In this document: one piece after another, positions 60,618 through 64,000 of the stretch
Numbering within the stretch: position 1 is the stretch's first letter
Layout: every line of letters begins with the position of its first letter
DNA from: Campylorhamphus procurvoides
Taxonomy: Eukaryota; Chordata; Aves; Passeriformes; Dendrocolaptidae
Length of the DNA stretch: 64,000 nucleotides
NCBI GenBank assembly: GCA_013396655.1
Contig: WBMV01006289.1
Span: forward strand, 3,642,342-3,706,341
Direction: 5' to 3'
The notes under the pieces: model-generated
The model's input: the letters and a program-made list of their open reading frames with translations, nothing else
Told to the model about the DNA's origin: nothing
Database searches by the model: none
Program-made: the position numbers and the translations under genes

Positions 60618-61140
60618 TTTTTTTTTTTTGAGAGTTGAGGAGTCACAAACCCTGGTCTGTGTCACCAAGCTCCTGGCATGGCACTGGAAAGGCAGCAGAG
60701 TGAGCCTTCTCCCCTGACAGTGCCTACAAAGGGGCACAGGTACCAGCTGCACCTCACCCATGGGCTGCAGATCAGCAGCACCCCGGTGGGGAATGGACAA
60801 GGTGAGAGAAAAAAGCCGTGTGTTGGTGTTAACAACTGCAGGATGTAATTCAGAGGTTCCTCTGGGTTTGGTAAAAGCCTTTTCTTGCCAGAAAGGAACA
60901 CCGGAGTGTTTAGTTCCTTCCCAACCTAGGTTTGGTCTGGGAAGCAGCAGAGCTACAAGCTTTGCCTGGGAAGAGATCTGGGCATCCCTGAACTTGTGGG
61001 AAGGAGAGCCAGTCCATGTGTTGCAAGTGACTGAGATTAGAAGGGGGGATGCATTAGCCCTGGCCACAGAGGTTCTACCTGAAGAACCGATACTTGCCCT
61101 CAAACCTAAGTGATTCTTGAAGTGCTGATTCTGTGAGGAC
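60618..61140 (-). repeat. GC-rich island with poly(T) edge, possible retrocopy
   Basis: About 500 bp is GC-rich and begins, on the plus strand, with a 12-base T run (60619-60630). Read on the minus strand, that is a poly(A) tail after a GC-rich body, the layout of a retroposed copy. A short shared word (ttcaaa) flanks both edges. It contains a 185-codon minus-strand open frame (60588-61145) and a 117-codon plus-strand frame over the same bases. The longer translation has no domain I know and runs into the poly(A) as KKKK. It could be a retrocopied non-coding RNA, an old repeat or a conserved island. Confidence 0.3.
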
Positions 61141-64000
61141 TTCAAAGTTTTTCTGAAATCTTAAAGTTCAGAGAGAATAAAGTTCAGAGAACTTAACTGA
61201 TTTTGTTAGGATATCTGATTTTTGTGATTAGAATAAGATGTAGTTCTTAGATGTTGGCTCGAAATTTGGCAAAATAAACCACTTCATGGGACTGTAACTG
61301 TGCTGGCTCAACTTCATTTTATGTACTAACATTATCCTAGTCAGAGTTGACTGAGCAACTTGAATTTTTAGTATTTAGCTCAGCAGTCAGTGTATACTTG
61401 TATGTTTTAGATGATGCTCATTAATATAGATCTAAATACAATCTTTTTTTGTAAGTCTTCAAGTCAAGAAATGAATCCCTTTATGTAATTTACAGAACCT
61501 CTTGAGAAAATTCTGGGATCTGAACAAATGCTACAGCCTCTTGTACCATTGTTAGGTTAAGGCACTAACACAAACTTGAGTGCTTCTCTAATTTGATCAA
61601 AGAAGGTAACCGTAAGTATTTGAGAATCACTCTAAATATACATCTTTAAATAAAAATACATGCATAAGCATCTCATGGGAGTCCCTAGCTTCCCTGGGCA
61701 CTTGCTTTGTGGTGAACAGTAATTACTTGTTGTTAAAAAGGAAGTGGACACATTGATCACTTTGTGTGCCGTGGCTAAACCCTCTTGCTTATTTGATGCT
61801 TAGATAATAATTTTCATTAAATAAAGAAAGCATGCTGGTCCTCTACTTAGCCATGCAAGATGTGAAATGGTTTTTAATTTTCCATATCTTAATCCTATTC
61901 TCCATATTTAAGAACTATAAATTCTACCACTGCTATACACTTGGTGGGTATTTATTACAACAGTCATTGGGACTGATTTACATATAGATGTATTCTTACA
62001 GACTGCATTATTTAAAAAGAGAGAGTGAGAGAAAGAGAGAGAGAGAGAGAAAAGAAAGAAAGGTTAAGATGAAGAGATTAAGATTAGGTCTCACATGGAG
62101 GAAACTGCCTAAACTCACCCAAATGGAGTAATGTCATATATTCAAGGCTTAACCCCCTTCACTGGTACAGAATGTAGCTGTTGTAGATCCTGATTTTTTT
62201 TTTTTTGTCATCTGTCTCTGTGAGGAGTTCAAGCTTAAAAAGTGTGAAAAGATATTGAAAAATCTTGCATGTTTTAGTTCACATACCATTTATCTAAGCA
62301 ATACCAAGTGTGATGGTCTGTGGTCCTCCTCTCAGATGGAGCAGTTGGGGTCAGGAGGCCTCAGATGGTTCCCCTGTGTGATCAATTATGATGTATTATG
62401 TTTGTGTTAATGGATCCTAACTTAAATCCTGATTTTCAGTGAGGTTGCTGGATTTCTTGCTCCACCCCTTAATGAAAGGTTTCTTAACAGGACAAAACAC
62501 TTTTGTTTTGTTTTGAAGAGGCAAATGTGCATTTACACAAGATCTGTTCAAAATCTGTAGTAGAATGAAACCCTCCTGGCTTCCTTGAATCCTGGATTAT
62601 AAACTGGCTCACTTGTGATTAAAAGTGCATCACTGAAATTAAGGTAGTTTAATTGCTAAAAAAGCCATAGAAATCCCATTTAAGTAGCTCAGTAGTTGCT
62701 TCTGAGAGAATAAAATTTGTACAAGAAACAAGAGATGCTACTAGAATTACTCATGCTTGAGACATATTGCAGCCTGATTTTTAGAGAGCCCTAAGGGTAA
62801 AATTGGTGACTCCATCTTAGCACCTCTGGGGAGAGGATGAAGCATGATTTGTGGTGTTTCCTCACTGGAAGGTAAGTTGTGCAGGGTTCAACATCCACTG
62901 GTTAGTGGGAGAGTCAATGAGCCTCTGTTTCTGCTAAGTGTTCTCTGATTGCCTTGCACAAGGTGAGTAGTTAGACAATACCTAACTCTCTGACAGTCAC
63001 AGATGGGATGCGAGCTTCAGTGTGAGAGGAAGCAGAGATCAAATTCCTTTTCTGTCTATAAATACAGAGCTTCTGTGCAAGTCTTTGTGAATAGGGTTTG
63101 GGCCTCATGCATGAGGGTCCTTAAGGCAAAAGATGTGATGGAAAAGGGGAGGTGTATAAAAGACACCTGAGAAGAATTGTTTTTGCTCATCCATTCCAAG
63201 AATGATTTCAAATCTTTGTTAAAGGTTTGAACATCAACAAAAGCCATGCTGTATTTGAAAAAAAAAAAGGGTGAGACATGCAGGTGTGAGTCAGTATGGT
63301 GACTTTGTTCTGGTAATGGCAAGTCCCACCTGGCTGCAGTTACTTAACTGCTTTACAAAACTTTTTAACTAACTTAACATACCTGCCGAGTCACCCAGCT
63401 GTGCAGGAGTTGTCATTACAAACTCTCAAGCTCTATTTAAAGTCCATCAGTGCTTAGAGGGTTGCCCTTCCAAGATAAGGAATCGCTACAGAAATTATTC
63501 TGACCACAGGGGCATATAGTAAGTCAGATACTACCTACAATATATTTTTTCTTTTTGCTTTGAATATCTTGGACAGAAAATGTAAACTCAAGTTCATGCA
63601 GTAAGCACTTCTCCAGTGAGATCAGGTGCAGTGGTTGCAGCTGAATCGGGGGGGATGATCAGCCTAAAGTGGATTCAGCTGAATCTGATTTGTCTTCTGC
63701 TTTCTATCCCACCCCACCACCCATTTCCTCTCTCATTCTCTGTAGATTCAGTATCTTACTCAATTATCTGACGTTCTCCTAGTTGTTCCTAAACTTGACA
63801 GGTATGTGCCTTTTCTTTGGAAAAAGTTTTTTAATATTGGTTGTTTCCTTTGGTCATAGAACTATAAAGCTTATAAAGAAGATGTGGTATGTTTTTATTT
63901 CTGCTTTCCCTGTATCCATCTGAAACGGTCTAGTATGTGTTCTTCAGCTGTCTGTAGCAAGGTGAAAAATTCTGGCTGTATTCTTTTTCTGGCTTTTGTA
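61141..64000. other. AT-rich sequence with GA microsatellite, no gene
   Basis: There is no supported gene. The stretch 62310-62480 is slightly GC-richer and could hold an unrecognised repeat. The 88-codon minus-strand frame at 63056-63322 has no domain. The window ends in ordinary AT-rich sequence. Confidence 0.5.
62018..62063 (+). repeat. (GA)n microsatellite
   Basis: About 46 bp of gagaga units with small interruptions (gagagtgagagaaagagaga) trails into aaagaaagaaagg. All-purine strand runs of this kind can form triplex DNA and are often variable in length. Confidence 0.9.

Noticed and set aside
1..64000. Search for bacterial-type systems, CRISPR arrays, rRNA, U snRNA and canonical tRNA genes
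   Set aside because: None was seen. The composition and CR1 content show vertebrate nuclear DNA.

Overview
The window looks like avian nuclear DNA, probably from a songbird. It is AT-rich, has no continuous protein-coding gene and contains the usual bird repeats. Three copies of the bird LINE CR1 lie at about 1717-1990 (minus), 52308-52676 (plus) and 58032-58452 (plus). There are two retroviral LTRs and a fragment of a third, several MIR-like relics and other worn ancient repeats. No rRNA, tRNA, CRISPR array or bacterial feature was seen. The longest open frames (185, 165, 135, 118 and 116 codons) overlap repeats, lie opposite other open frames, or match no family I recognise. I read the window as a gene desert or the inside of a very large intron.

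Layout. 1-7200 is AT-rich unique sequence with one CR1. 7200-10440 holds decayed ancient repeat. 10440-26200 is mostly featureless, with GC-richer islands near 15.7 kb, 20.4 kb and 24.0 kb. 26200-28800 is the busiest part: a conserved-looking non-coding block, an LTR whose 3' part resembles alpharetroviral LTRs (26852-27217), and two MIR-like relics. 29538-29776 and 31960-32104 have good splice signals at both ends and are the best exon candidates. 43236-43889 is a 654-bp solo LTR with a 5-bp target duplication. A sister LTR fragment starts at 47757 and stops at the only N seen, at 47824. The last 12 kb holds two CR1 copies, an exact 56-bp tandem duplication (58791-58902), two microsatellites and a GC-rich island (60630-61140) with a poly(T) edge that may be a retrocopy.

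Nothing here forms an operon or pathway. The useful content is the repeat annotation, a few candidate exons and regulatory blocks, and one place where the assembly is probably missing sequence. Family assignments were made by eye against remembered consensus patterns. Repeat edges are approximate except for the 43.2-kb LTR, the 56-bp duplication and the simple repeats.
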